64,000 nucleotides of DNA from Variovorax sp. OAS795 (GTDB lineage Bacteria; Pseudomonadota; Gammaproteobacteria; Burkholderiales; Burkholderiaceae_C). Each line of letters begins with the position of its first letter. Position 1 is the stretch's first letter. Of the stretch, positions 27,202 to 36,603 are shown one piece after another. Where the stretch lies: the NCBI RefSeq assembly GCF_040546685.1, contig NZ_JBEPOH010000001.1:5146001-5210000 (forward strand). The letters are read 5' to 3'. A program made the position numbers and the translations under genes. The notes under the pieces are model-generated. The model had not been told where the DNA came from, ran no database searches, and saw nothing but the letters and a program-made list of their open reading frames with translations.

Positions 27202-27594
27202 TCAGCGCTTGCTGAACTGCTTGCGGCGGCGTGCGGAGTGCAGGCCGACCTTCTTACGCTCGACCTCGCGCGCATCGCGGGTCACGAAGCCAGCCTGGCT
27301 CAGCACCGGCTTGAGGCTTGCATCGTAGTCGATCAGCGCACGCGTGATGCCGTGGCGCGTTGCGCCGGCCTGGCCGGACTCACCGCCACCAGCCACGTTG
27401 ACCATGACGTCGAACGTTTCGGTGTTGTTGGTCAGCACCAGGGGTTGCTTCGCGATCATGATCGAGGTTTCGCGGCCGAAGAACTCTTGGATGTCCTTGC
27501 CGTTGACCGTGATCTTGCCCGAGCCCTTTTTCAGGAAAACACGGGCGACGCTCGATTTGCGACGGCCGGTTCCATTGTTCCATTCACCAATCAT
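27202..27594 (-). CDS. rpsI: Ribosomal protein S9
   Basis: A 130-residue small-subunit protein of the usual length whose C-terminal tail reaches the P-site tRNA. Typical blocks: [29 protein letters not shown] and the basic tail [10 protein letters not shown]. The ATG at 27594 gives the family start [13 protein letters not shown]; a TTG two codons earlier is disregarded. It follows rplM by 12 bases, the conserved two-gene ribosomal operon, and ends before a strong terminator. Confidence 0.98.
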   Translation of the reverse strand: MIGEWNNGTGRRKSSVARVFLKKGSGKITVNGKDIQEFFGRETSIMIAKQPLVLTNNTETFDVMVNVAGGGESGQAGATRHGITRALIDYDASLKPVLSQAGFVTRDAREVERKKVGLHSARRRKQFSKR

Positions 27595-27606
27595 TCTCAA
27601 GGCTCC

Positions 27607-28038
27607 TTACAGTTCCAGCACTTTGGGCTGTTGGGCGGTATGCGGGTGCTCAGCGCCACCGTACACCTTGAGTTTCTTGATCATCGCGTAGCCGAGCGGG
27701 CCCTTGGGCAGCATGCCCTTGACAGCCTTTTCCAGGGCGCGGCCCGGGTGCTTGGATTGCATGTCGCGGAAGTTGGTCGCCGTGATACCGCCGGGATAGC
27801 CCGAGTGACGGTAGTACACCTTGTCGATCGACTTGGCGCCGGTGACGCGCAGTTGCGCGGCGTTGATGATGACGATGAAGTCACCGGTATCGACGTGAGG
27901 CGTGTAAATGGCCTTGTGTTTGCCGCGCAAACGGAGAGCAACTTCGCTGGCTACTCGTCCGAGGACCTTGTCGGTCGCGTCAATCACAAACCACTCGTGC
28001 GTCACGTCAGCGGGCTTGGCGCTGAACGTTTTGGTCAT
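27607..28038 (-). CDS. rplM: Ribosomal protein L13
   Basis: A 143-residue large-subunit assembly protein. It starts [20 protein letters not shown] and carries the family blocks [17 protein letters not shown] and [19 protein letters not shown]. It is first in the rplM-rpsI operon. A near-consensus promoter lies about 150 bases upstream, giving a long leader of roughly 140 bases that could hold autoregulatory structure, as is known for L13 operons in enterics. Confidence 0.98.
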   Translation of the reverse strand: MTKTFSAKPADVTHEWFVIDATDKVLGRVASEVALRLRGKHKAIYTPHVDTGDFIVIINAAQLRVTGAKSIDKVYYRHSGYPGGITATNFRDMQSKHPGRALEKAVKGMLPKGPLGYAMIKKLKVYGGAEHPHTAQQPKVLEL

Positions 28039-28172
28039 GAGTTTTTCTCTTGAAAAGAGGGTTTGGCGAGCCCTTTTCCACGGTCGGCGTTCCTCTGACG
28101 GGAATCTCTTAGGTGGGTTTCACGCGCCCGCATGACGGGTGAGTGCCTTCGCCGCGGGGCTACAAAAACGCT

Positions 28173-28227
28173 GCGAAGCCCGCGATTATATGAAGAATTG
28201 GCCAAACAGCCAATCCCCGGGCTTCGC
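28173..28227. repeat. Nested inverted repeats around the rplM promoter
   Basis: Outer arms GCGAAGCCCG (28173-28182) and CGGGCTTCGC (28218-28227) are a perfect 10-bp inverted repeat. Inside them ATTGGC (28197-28202) and GCCAAT (28209-28214) form a second perfect 6-bp repeat across the -35 box. On the minus strand the outer arm is followed by GCG and five T, so the same DNA may end transcription from the protease gene whose stop is at 28234. Confidence 0.6.
28185..28213 (-). promoter_or_regulatory. Near-consensus promoter of rplM-rpsI
   Basis: Minus strand: -35 TTGGCT (28208-28213), 17-base spacer, -10 TATAAT (28185-28190, perfect consensus). Transcription would start near 28178, about 140 bases before rplM. 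The same -35 and spacing occur ahead of ahcY at 35130-35158. Confidence 0.8.
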
Positions 28228-28233
28228 AAGCCC

Positions 28234-29505
28234 TCAGCGCTGGATGCGGACCAGTTCCAGGCTCTCGTTCGTGATGCTGGCACTGGCGCGCCGGTGCGTG
28301 GCCTCGAACTTGACGATGCGCCTCAGTTCGGGGCTGTACAGGGCGGCAACGTTGAATGGTGTGCCAACGAGGGAGGCGCCCGTGCCATAGGAGGCGTAGA
28401 TCCAGCCTTGGTAGCTGATGCGCAGCACGTTGAGTTCCACGCCGTCCACGCGGGTCGTGTGTTCAGCGCCCACGGTGGCGTCGAGTTCATGCCGCAGCCG
28501 ATCGCCGGTGGTCGTCACATAGTCGAGGTGCCAGCGCATGCCGGACCGGATCTCGTCCTTCGGTGCCCAGCCGCCCGGCGGCGACGCGCTGTCGAACACG
28601 CCCCCGATCGGCGACGTGATGGACACCACCTGCCCGTTGGCCTTCTCGACCCTGCTCCCGGCGTTGAACGACAGCTCGTCGCCGGCAACCCGCTCCAACC
28701 TGTAGACCACCGGCGTCCGGTTGCCGGTCAGACGGTCGGTGCGCACGTATTCGAGCGCGTCGCCGACGCGCAGCGGCTCGTTCAGCCCGATGCCCCCCAG
28801 GTCGGCGCTGCGGCGGGCGCCGCCTTCGGGTTCACGGGCACGCGCCGCCAGCTGCGCCTGGGCGCGGGCCGGCAACTCCGCCAGGAACTCGGCCGGAATC
28901 GCGAAATTCAGGCTCCCGCCATCGCGGGCGGCGAAGGTGGTGATGCCCAGCAGGCGGCCGTCGCTGTCGAACAGCCCGCCACCACTCGACCCCGGGGTGA
29001 CCGCGGCCGTGGTCTGCAGCAGGCGCGCCTCGCCGTCGCCGCCGCGCAGGCCGGACAGGAGGCCTTCGCCCAGGGTGTTTTCCAGCCCACGCGGATTGCC
29101 GATGGCGTACACGCGCTGGCCGACGCGCGCACCGCCGGCGGGCGCCAGCGTCACCGGCGGCGCCGTGAAGTTCGCGACCCTGATCTGGCACAGGTCGCGT
29201 GCCGGATCCGGGTATTCGAGCGTGGCGCCGTAGGTGACGTTGTCTCGCTTGACCACGAAATTGCTGGCCTTGGCCAGCACGTGGCAATTGGTGACGAGGC
29301 GACCGGGCGCGATCACCACGGCGCTGCCGGCGCGCAACGGGCGCTCCTGTGCGTCGAAGGTGCGCACCGCCCAGACGCTGTCCGACAGCTTGGCGAACAG
29401 GACGTCGGGCTCCAGCGCGGCGGCGCTGCCGGCGGCCGAGGCGATCGCCAGGAAGGCGGCCGCGGGGCGCAGCCACGGCGCGGGGTTCATCGATCCCGCC
29501 TTCAT
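28234..29505 (-). CDS. Exported trypsin-like serine protease with unknown C-terminal domain
   Basis: A 423-residue protein with a signal peptide (residues about 10-31, ending AALEP). An S1C/trypsin-like domain follows with triad H75 (TNCHVL), D104 (PARDLCQI) and S174 (TPGSSGGGLF). There is no PDZ domain, so it is not a standard DegP/DegQ. Residues about 235-423 form a separate beta-rich region of unknown fold (YRLERVAGDELSF, GWAPKDEIRSG). The start overlaps the stop of the upstream lipoprotein gene (ATGA), so the two are a pair; the protease might process or regulate an envelope target. ATG at 29490 is an alternative start. Confidence 0.82.
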   Translation of the reverse strand: MKAGSMNPAPWLRPAAAFLAIASAAGSAAALEPDVLFAKLSDSVWAVRTFDAQERPLRAGSAVVIAPGRLVTNCHVLAKASNFVVKRDNVTYGATLEYPDPARDLCQIRVANFTAPPVTLAPAGGARVGQRVYAIGNPRGLENTLGEGLLSGLRGGDGEARLLQTTAAVTPGSSGGGLFDSDGRLLGITTFAARDGGSLNFAIPAEFLAELPARAQAQLAARAREPEGGARRSADLGGIGLNEPLRVGDALEYVRTDRLTGNRTPVVYRLERVAGDELSFNAGSRVEKANGQVVSITSPIGGVFDSASPPGGWAPKDEIRSGMRWHLDYVTTTGDRLRHELDATVGAEHTTRVDGVELNVLRISYQGWIYASYGTGASLVGTPFNVAALYSPELRRIVKFEATHRRASASITNESLELVRIQR

Positions 29506-30188
29506 GGCTTGGCAGGCAGCAAGCCGCGCAGGTCGTCCATCGAAACCCGGGCGTCGGGCGCAGCGGACGGCGATGGCGCTGCAAGCGCCGGTGCCGGAGC
29601 GGCCGGGGCCGCGCGCGCGACTGACACGGGAGGAGGCACCGCTGCCGGCGCAGGTGCAGGCGCCGGCACCACCGCGACGGCGCTCTTCGGCGCTGGCGCG
29701 GCCTCCATCTCGGTCGTCCCGATCTTCATGCCGGCCGTTGCCTGGTCACCGCTCTGCGCGCTGCGGTCGAAGCTGCGCACCTCGCCGAAAGTCAATTGGA
29801 TCCAGCTCGGGTAGTTGAACCCCGCCCCGGTGCCGGCGTCGATCGCCGCACCGACCACGCCGCCGATCATCACGTTGCCGACCATGCCGATGTTGGCGCG
29901 CGAGATCGCCTGGCCGCGGGCAGGCGGCTGGCCGGCCTGGGTGCATTCGATGCCGAGGTTCTCGCCCGAGCGGCGCACCGACAGGGTCTGGCCGGAGCGC
30001 ACCTCCGCATCGTTGCGGTCGTTCGAAATCCTGCACCGCGCCCCGTCGACGAGCTTGCCGGCGGGCGACAGGGTCTCGATCTTCACGTTCTGAGTCGTCC
30101 CATGCGTGACCGAGGCGCAGCCCGTCAAAATAGACAAAACACCCGCACCGACGCACAGGCCCCAAAATCGCCATCCGGCTCCTCGCAT
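29502..30188 (-). CDS. Proline/alanine-rich lipoprotein paired with the protease
   Basis: A 228-residue protein with a lipoprotein signal (lipobox LTGC, Cys about residue 24). Residues 25-145 are a compact domain with a Gly-rich, glycine-zipper-like hydrophobic stretch (GMVGNVMIGGVVGAAID). The last 80 residues are mostly Ala and Pro, a flexible spacer, ending in a short conserved-looking tail VSMDDLRGLL. No catalytic motif is visible. It is first in a two-gene unit with the serine protease; it could be its substrate, anchor or sensor. Confidence 0.7.
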   Translation of the reverse strand: MRGAGWRFWGLCVGAGVLSILTGCASVTHGTTQNVKIETLSPAGKLVDGARCRISNDRNDAEVRSGQTLSVRRSGENLGIECTQAGQPPARGQAISRANIGMVGNVMIGGVVGAAIDAGTGAGFNYPSWIQLTFGEVRSFDRSAQSGDQATAGMKIGTTEMEAAPAPKSAVAVVPAPAPAPAAVPPPVSVARAAPAAPAPALAAPSPSAAPDARVSMDDLRGLLPAKP

Positions 30189-30269
30189 TGCTGCCCCTCG
30201 TTGTTCGTTTGTAATTTAATGTAGCAGGCGAGTCTAGCGCTCCCCTTTTCACTCTTTCAGGCTCTTTCC

Positions 30270-31223
30270 ATGTTCAGTTACCGCCACGCGTTCCATGCCG
30301 GCAACCACGCCGACGTGCTCAAGCACACGGTGCTGATTGCCACCCTCGACCACCTGCTCGAAAAAGAAGCAGCGCTGACCGTCGTCGACACCCACGCCGG
30401 CGCGGGCCTGTACCGGCTCGACGGCGACTACGCCGGCACGAGCGGCGAAGCGGCCGAGGGTGTGCTGCGCCTGCTGTCGGACGAAAAAAAGGCGCCGGCT
30501 GCGCCTGCGCCAGCGGCAAAGACGGCTTCGAAAAAAGCGGCGCCCGAAGCCGAAGCCCCCTTGGCCGACGCCATTGCGCGCTACCTGAGCGTGATCCACG
30601 ACTTCAATCCCAAGGGCGGCGCCCGCATCTACCCCGGCTCGCCCTTCATCGTGCAGCACCTGCTGCGCGACCACGACAAGCTCAAGCTGTTCGAGCTGCA
30701 CCCCACCGATGCCCGCACGCTGGACGCCAACATCGCGCAGCTCGAGGCCGGCAGGCAGATCGCGGTGCTGCGGGAAGACGGCTTCGGCAGCGCCACCAAG
30801 TTCCTGCCGCCGCCGTCGCGCCGCGCGCTGGTGCTCATGGACCCGAGCTACGAGATCAAGAGCGACTACGGCCGCGTGCTCGATTTCGCGGCCGAGGCGC
30901 TCAAGCGCTTCGCGACCGGCACCTATGCCATCTGGTACCCGATCATTCCCCGGCCCGAGGCACACGACCTGCCGCGCCGGCTCAAGACCCTGGCCACCAA
31001 GGCCGGCAAGCCCTGGCTGCACGCCACGCTCACGGTCAAGTCGAGCAAGCTGATCACCAAGGAGTCGGGCGAAACCCAGCGCCCGGGGCTGCCGGCCAGC
31101 GGCATGTTCCTGATCAATCCGCCCTACACGCTGAAGCCGCTGCTGGCTGCCGCGCTGCCCCAGCTGGTGGAGCGGCTGGCCCAGGACCGCCACGCCGCGT
31201 TTTCGCTCGACGCCGGCGGCTAG
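30270..31223 (+). CDS. rlmJ: RlmJ, 23S rRNA adenine-2030 N6-methyltransferase
   Basis: A 317-residue methyltransferase acting on A2030 of 23S rRNA. It starts MFSYRHAFHAGNHADVLKH as in the family; the catalytic NPPF-type motif appears as DPSYE near residue 191, and the SAM region is VVDTHAGAGLYRL near 39. It is about 35 residues longer than E. coli RlmJ because of an Ala/Lys/Pro-rich insertion at about residues 73-98, probably a surface loop. It is divergent from the lipoprotein-protease pair and convergent with the RlpA-like gene. Confidence 0.92.
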   Translation: MFSYRHAFHAGNHADVLKHTVLIATLDHLLEKEAALTVVDTHAGAGLYRLDGDYAGTSGEAAEGVLRLLSDEKKAPAAPAPAAKTASKKAAPEAEAPLADAIARYLSVIHDFNPKGGARIYPGSPFIVQHLLRDHDKLKLFELHPTDARTLDANIAQLEAGRQIAVLREDGFGSATKFLPPPSRRALVLMDPSYEIKSDYGRVLDFAAEALKRFATGTYAIWYPIIPRPEAHDLPRRLKTLATKAGKPWLHATLTVKSSKLITKESGETQRPGLPASGMFLINPPYTLKPLLAAALPQLVERLAQDRHAAFSLDAGG

Positions 31224-31242
31224 GCTTGCGCGCCTTGTCGCC

Positions 31243-31887
31243 CTAGCGGCGGCGCCGCTGCGGCGCAGCGGCCTTGGGCGCCGCAGGGGCCGGCGCAGGC
31301 GCCTCGGCCACCTCGACCTCGGCACCGCCGCAGCGCATGCCCTCGTGGTCGACGATCGTCAAGGCCACTTGCTTGATGCCGAGCCCGATGAGCCCGATGC
31401 GCTCGGCCGCGGCACGGCTCAGGTCGATGATGCGGCCCTGCGCATAGGGCCCGCGGTCGGTGATGCGCACCAGCACCTCGCTGCCGTTGACCAGGCTCCG
31501 CACGCAGACCCGGGTATTGAACGGCAGCGTCTTGTGGGCCGCCGTCAGCGCCATCATGTCGAAGCGCTCGCCGCTTGCGGTCTTGCGCTGGTGGAACGGG
31601 ATGCCATACCAGGAGGCGCCGCCGCGCTCGAAGATCTCGCGGGGGCCATCGCCCGGCACGCCGTCGTCGGGCCCCAGTTCACCGGTGCCCGACACCGCCA
31701 GGTCGTAACGCACCGACGGCACGTTCGACCGGGCCGGCGCGCCCGGCGGAACAGCCAGCTGGCGCGCCAGGGGCAGGAGCTTCGCGTCCTCCTTGTCCGG
31801 CGGCCCGCCCTCGGTTGCCGGAGGCATGGCACAGCCAGCCAGGACGCAGGTTGCAGCCACGAGCAAGACGCGAAACGCCGCGCGCAT
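31243..31887 (-). CDS. rlpA: RlpA-like septal-ring lipoprotein (double-psi beta barrel)
   Basis: A 214-residue lipoprotein with lipobox LAGC (Cys about 19). A double-psi beta-barrel domain at about 88-185 carries GGASWYG, KTASGERFDM and VRITDRGPY; the last Asp matches the catalytic residue of RlpA lytic transglycosylases, which cut glycan lacking stem peptides at the septum. The C-terminal SPOR domain of classical RlpA is missing and replaced by a short Ala/Pro tail, so septal targeting may differ. The ATG at 31887 starts right at the signal peptide. It lies just past metF on the same strand. Confidence 0.87.
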   Translation of the reverse strand: MRAAFRVLLVAATCVLAGCAMPPATEGGPPDKEDAKLLPLARQLAVPPGAPARSNVPSVRYDLAVSGTGELGPDDGVPGDGPREIFERGGASWYGIPFHQRKTASGERFDMMALTAAHKTLPFNTRVCVRSLVNGSEVLVRITDRGPYAQGRIIDLSRAAAERIGLIGLGIKQVALTIVDHEGMRCGGAEVEVAEAPAPAPAAPKAAAPQRRRR

Positions 31888-31916
31888 CGGGCTTCCTGCG
31901 CCTGGGCGCGCCCCCT

Positions 31917-32741
31917 TCAACCGAGGCGCTCCAGTACAGCCAGCGTCGCCGTCGACTGGTTCATCGTGTAGAAATGCAGCGCCGGTGCGCCACCGTCGCG
32001 AAGGCGCGCGCACAGGTCGGTCACCACGTCCAGGCCGAAGTCCTTGATGGATGCGGTGTCGTCGCCGAAGCCCTGCAGCCGCAGCCGGATCCAGCGCGGG
32101 ATCTCGGCCCCGCAGGCATCCGAGAAGCGCATGAGCTGGGTCGAGCTGGTGATCGGCATGATGCCGGGCACGATGGGCGTGTCGATCCCGCGCTTGCGGG
32201 CCTCGTCCACGAAGCGGAAGTAGGCCTCGGGGCTGAAGAAATACTGCGTGATCGCAGAATCGGCCCCGGCCTTCACCTTGGCCGCGAAGGCCTGCATGTC
32301 GGCTTCGGGCGAGCGCGCCTGCGGATGCACCTCGGGGTAGCAGGCCACCTCGATGTGGAAGTCGCGCCCGGTCTCTTCGCGGATGAAGGCGACGAGATCG
32401 CTCGCATACAGGAATTCGCCGCCCATGCCGTAGCCGCTCGGCAGGTCGCCGCGCAAGGCCACCAGCCGCTTCACGCCCATGGCCTTGAGCTCGGCCAGCT
32501 GCTCGCGCACCGTGGCGCGCGTGGCGCCGATGCAGGAGAAGTGGCTCGCGGCGTCCACGCCTTCGGACAGGATCTCGCGCACCGCACCGAAAGTGCCCTG
32601 GTGCGTGGAGCCGCCCGCGCCGTAGGTGACCGAGCAGAACTCGGGCTTGCGCGCATACAGCTGCTGGCGCACCGCGCGCAGCTTGACCGCGCCTTCCGGC
32701 GTCTTGGTCGGGAAGAATTCGAAACTCAGTGGAAGGCGCAC
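31917..32741 (-). CDS. metF: Methylenetetrahydrofolate reductase
   Basis: A 274-residue FAD enzyme reducing methylene-THF to methyl-THF, the methyl donor for methionine. It begins VRLPLSFEFFPTKTPEG and includes the FAD and folate blocks VTYGAGGST, RGDLPSGYG and the central QYFFSPEAYFRFV. The start is a GTG at 32741, chosen for the GAGGAG ribosome site eight bases upstream and the family N-terminus. It is third in the ahcY-tlyA-metF operon, ten bases after tlyA, so the SAH riboswitch upstream of ahcY should control it. Confidence 0.95.
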   Translation of the reverse strand: MRLPLSFEFFPTKTPEGAVKLRAVRQQLYARKPEFCSVTYGAGGSTHQGTFGAVREILSEGVDAASHFSCIGATRATVREQLAELKAMGVKRLVALRGDLPSGYGMGGEFLYASDLVAFIREETGRDFHIEVACYPEVHPQARSPEADMQAFAAKVKAGADSAITQYFFSPEAYFRFVDEARKRGIDTPIVPGIMPITSSTQLMRFSDACGAEIPRWIRLRLQGFGDDTASIKDFGLDVVTDLCARLRDGGAPALHFYTMNQSTATLAVLERLG

Positions 32742-32751
32742 CTGCGTCTCC

Positions 32752-33549
32752 TCAGGAGCCGTCCGCGCGATCGGCGCGCACGGCGTGAATGAAAAACTCG
32801 CGGTTGCCGTCGCCGCCGGCAATGGGGCTGTCGAACCACGCCAGCACGCGCAGTTCGAGCGCCTCGCAGGCATCGCGCAAGCGCTTTTCGACCACCGCAT
32901 ACATCGACGCGTCGCGCACGATGCCGCCCTTGCCGACCTGCCCCGGCTGCAGCTCGAACTGCGGCTTGACCAGCATCAGCATCTGGCCGTCATCGGCCAG
33001 GAACGGCACCACCGCAGGCAGCACCAGCGTGAGCGAGATGAACGACAGGTCGCCGACGATGAGGTCGAAGCGCAGCTCGGAAGGCTCTTCGACCACTTCG
33101 CCTTCTTCCCGGAGGTCGTCCGGCGACAAGGCCCGCGCATTGACGCCCTCGATGGCGACCACGCGCTCGTCCTCGCGCAGCCGCGCATGCAGCTGCCCGT
33201 GGCCGACATCGACGCCCACCACCTTGGCCGCACCGCTTTGCAGCAGGCAGTCGGTGAAGCCGCCGGTCGACTGGCCGACGTCCAGGCACAACTTGCCGGA
33301 CGGGTCCACGCCGCTCGCCGCCAGCGCGCCTTCGAGCTTGAGCCCGCCGCGCGAGACATAGCGCGCCTCGGCCGCGTCGTCGAGCTCGAGCTCGGCGGAC
33401 TCGGGCACCTCGTCGCGATTCTTCACGACCGGGCGCCACGCGTCCGCGCTGCCGGCATCGCGCCAGCGCATGCCGCCGGCAATCAGCCGCACGGCCTGCG
33501 AGCGTGACGCGGCCATGCCGCGTTCGACCAGCAATTGATCGGCGCGCAT
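32752..33549 (-). CDS. tlyA: TlyA-family S4/FtsJ-type rRNA methyltransferase
   Basis: A 265-residue protein with an N-terminal S4 RNA-binding domain (about 1-60, MRADQLLVERGMAASRSQA) and a FtsJ-like 2'-O-methyltransferase domain (SAM block LCLDVGQSTGGFTDCLL near 88, then VGDLSFISL). TlyA methylates cytidines in 16S and 23S rRNA in mycobacteria; some homologues are called haemolysin A. Its ATG directly follows the ahcY stop, and metF follows ten bases after its own. A SAM-using enzyme placed between ahcY and metF fits a SAH-responsive operon. Confidence 0.92.
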   Translation of the reverse strand: MRADQLLVERGMAASRSQAVRLIAGGMRWRDAGSADAWRPVVKNRDEVPESAELELDDAAEARYVSRGGLKLEGALAASGVDPSGKLCLDVGQSTGGFTDCLLQSGAAKVVGVDVGHGQLHARLREDERVVAIEGVNARALSPDDLREEGEVVEEPSELRFDLIVGDLSFISLTLVLPAVVPFLADDGQMLMLVKPQFELQPGQVGKGGIVRDASMYAVVEKRLRDACEALELRVLAWFDSPIAGGDGNREFFIHAVRADRADGS

Positions 33550-34989
<1,440 letters not shown>

Positions 34990-35036
34990 GAGAACTCCAA
35001 CAAAGCTAGTTTGAAAGGTGCCACTGCGTTCGGGGG

Positions 35037-35066
35037 AAAAGACTCACCGCGAGAACAGCGGGTGAG
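35037..35066 (-). terminator. Terminator hairpin of the SAH riboswitch expression platform
   Basis: On the minus strand CTCACC(C)GC pairs with GCGGTGAG across a 7-base loop, followed by TCTTTT. Its 5' arm shares the bases CTC (35064-35066) with the pseudoknot strand of the riboswitch, so the two folds exclude each other. Confidence 0.72.
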
Positions 35067-35123
35067 CGTGGTTGCGATGTGGTCCGAGCCTCACGCCTGA
35101 TGGCGCTGCAACGCTCCTCGGAA
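35061..35123 (-). ncRNA. SAH riboswitch upstream of ahcY
   Basis: The minus-strand leader reads TTCCGAGGAGCGTTGCAGCG... and matches the S-adenosylhomocysteine riboswitch: P1 TCCGAG (35117-35122) with CTCGGA (35083-35088), the conserved GGAGCGNTGC and CAGGC..GAGGCTCGG segments, and a pseudoknot GAGCGT (35111-35116) with ACGCTC (35064-35069). The T/A pair in the pseudoknot replaces the common C/G, a compensatory change. SAH binding should hold the pseudoknot, blocking the adjacent terminator, and so turn on ahcY-tlyA-metF. Confidence 0.9.
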
Positions 35124-35129
35124 CGGCGG

Positions 35130-35158
35130 ATTGTAGACGGGCAGGCAAGGCGAGCCAA
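35130..35158 (-). promoter_or_regulatory. Promoter of the ahcY-tlyA-metF operon
   Basis: Minus strand: -35 TTGGCT (35153-35158), 17-base spacer, -10 TACAAT (35130-35135). The predicted start, near 35123, falls exactly at the 5' end of the SAH riboswitch, so the whole leader is about 135 bases long. Confidence 0.8.
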
Positions 35159-35241
35159 ACGCCGGGATATCCCACATGCCGGAAAGCACGTTTGGGCGCC
35201 GGGGCGTACATTGATTTGCTCCCAACAACGGAATTTCACCC

Positions 35242-35874
35242 ATGCGTTCCAGAATCTCCCCCGTCCTGCTGGCCTCGGCCCTCTTTCTTGGCGCCGGCGC
35301 GCCGGTCCTCGCCTTGGCGCAGGCCGCCTCCGATCCGGTGCGGATCCGCGGCACCATCGTCCGCGTCGATGCGAAGACCCTCGTGGTGCAGGACCGCGGC
35401 GGCGAGGTGGTCAGCCTGGCGCGGCCGGCCGACATGGCGGTGTCGGAGGTGTACCCGATCAAGCTGTCCGACATCAGGCAGGGCAGCTTCATCGGTACCG
35501 CCGCCATGCCGCAGGCCGACGGCACGCAGAAGGCGCTCGAAGTGGTGGTGTTCCCGGAGGCTGCGCGCGGCACCGGCGAAGGCCACCGCCCCTGGGACCT
35601 GCTGCCGCAGAGCACCATGACCAACGCCACCGTCGCCGACCTGGCCGCGGCCCCGAAGTCGGTACGCGGCGGACAGCAGCTCCGGCTGACCTACAAAGGC
35701 GGGGAAAAGACCGTCATCGTGCCGCCCGACGTGCCGGTCGTGACCTTCCGCCCGGGCAACGAGTCCCTGCTGGTCCCCGGCGCCAAGGTGCTGGTCAATG
35801 CGCAGGAAAAGAACGGCACGCCCACGGCGCTGCGCGTCACGGCCGGGCGCAACGGCTTCGCGCCGCCGATGTAG
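35242..35874 (+). CDS. Exported hypothetical protein (OB-like beta domain)
   Basis: A 210-residue periplasmic protein with a signal peptide (residues 1-27, cut after LALAQA). The first half begins IRGTIVRVDAKTLVVQDRGG, a pattern of short strands seen in DUF5666/OB-like domains that bind metals or small ligands; I cannot assign it further. The second half repeats similar strands (LRLTYKGGEKTVIVPP, GAKVLVNAQEKNG). No membrane anchor or catalytic motif is seen. It is divergent from the ahcY operon, with the riboswitch region between, and precedes the phasin gene by 140 bases. Confidence 0.72.
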   Translation: MRSRISPVLLASALFLGAGAPVLALAQAASDPVRIRGTIVRVDAKTLVVQDRGGEVVSLARPADMAVSEVYPIKLSDIRQGSFIGTAAMPQADGTQKALEVVVFPEAARGTGEGHRPWDLLPQSTMTNATVADLAAAPKSVRGGQQLRLTYKGGEKTVIVPPDVPVVTFRPGNESLLVPGAKVLVNAQEKNGTPTALRVTAGRNGFAPPM

Positions 35875-36014
35875 TCCAAGGGAAATCCCGCAGGCGAATT
35901 TGCCGCCCGGGGCACCGCGGCCGAGCCGGTGCGGCGTATCGTGGCGAGGGACTTCGCCGTCCGGCCGGTCCTCGTCATTCCCCCCGTCCACCCCGACACA
36001 GGAGATACCGCACC

Positions 36015-36527
36015 ATGGCCACTGCCAAGAAAGCCGCCGCGAATAAAACCACTGCCAGCAGCAGCAACGACGACAGCAGCAGCACCAGGGCGGAGGCCCC
36101 CAGTGCCGCCGACATGCTCAATCCGATGAAGAACCTCAAGGCCATGACCGACCGCCTGCAGGAGCTCAACCTGACCGGCGGCGCGAGCAAGCTGCTCGAG
36201 AGCGGCCAGAAGGACCTCCAGGCGCTGATGCAGGCGAATGAAAAGTCCTACCAGGGGCTGCAGACCGTGGTGCAGCGCCAGACCGAGATGATCAAGAGCG
36301 CCATTGCCGAATGGCAGACGGCCGCCAAGGAAATGCCGGGCAAGGACCCCAAGGCCAATCTCGCCAAGCTCGACGAACTCGGCCGCCAGTCGTTCCAGCG
36401 TGCCATCGACGACATCAAGGAACTCGCGAACCTTGCGGCCAAATCGCAGGCCGATGCCTTCGAGCTGGTACGCCAGCGCATCCAGGCGAATGTGGACGAA
36501 GTGACCAAGATGCTCAAGCGCAAGTAG
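36015..36527 (+). CDS. Phasin (PHB granule-coating protein)
   Basis: A 170-residue protein of the phasin family that coats polyhydroxybutyrate granules. After a low-complexity Ala/Ser/Lys start (residues 1-35) it is almost all amphipathic helix, with MKNLKAMTDRLQELNLTGG, the Gln-rich central part and FELVRQRIQANVDEVTKMLK at the end. The start at 36015 follows an AGGAGA ribosome site about ten bases upstream. A strong hairpin follows its stop. Polymer synthesis genes are not in the window. Confidence 0.88.
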   Translation: MATAKKAAANKTTASSSNDDSSSTRAEAPSAADMLNPMKNLKAMTDRLQELNLTGGASKLLESGQKDLQALMQANEKSYQGLQTVVQRQTEMIKSAIAEWQTAAKEMPGKDPKANLAKLDELGRQSFQRAIDDIKELANLAAKSQADAFELVRQRIQANVDEVTKMLKRK

Positions 36528-36536
36528 GGCGTTTTC

Positions 36537-36571
36537 GGCGGTCCGGGCGGGCGGCCCGGGACCGCCCTTCT
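36537..36571 (+). terminator. Terminator after the phasin gene
   Basis: GGCGGTCC (36537-36544) pairs with GGACCGCC (36559-36566), with GGGC/GCCC extending the stem inward; CTTCT follows. It lies ten bases past the phasin stop and separates it from prfC. Confidence 0.7.
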
Positions 36572-36603
36572 AAAATCGGGCATTCCCCTGCAGATTGCCC
36601 ACC

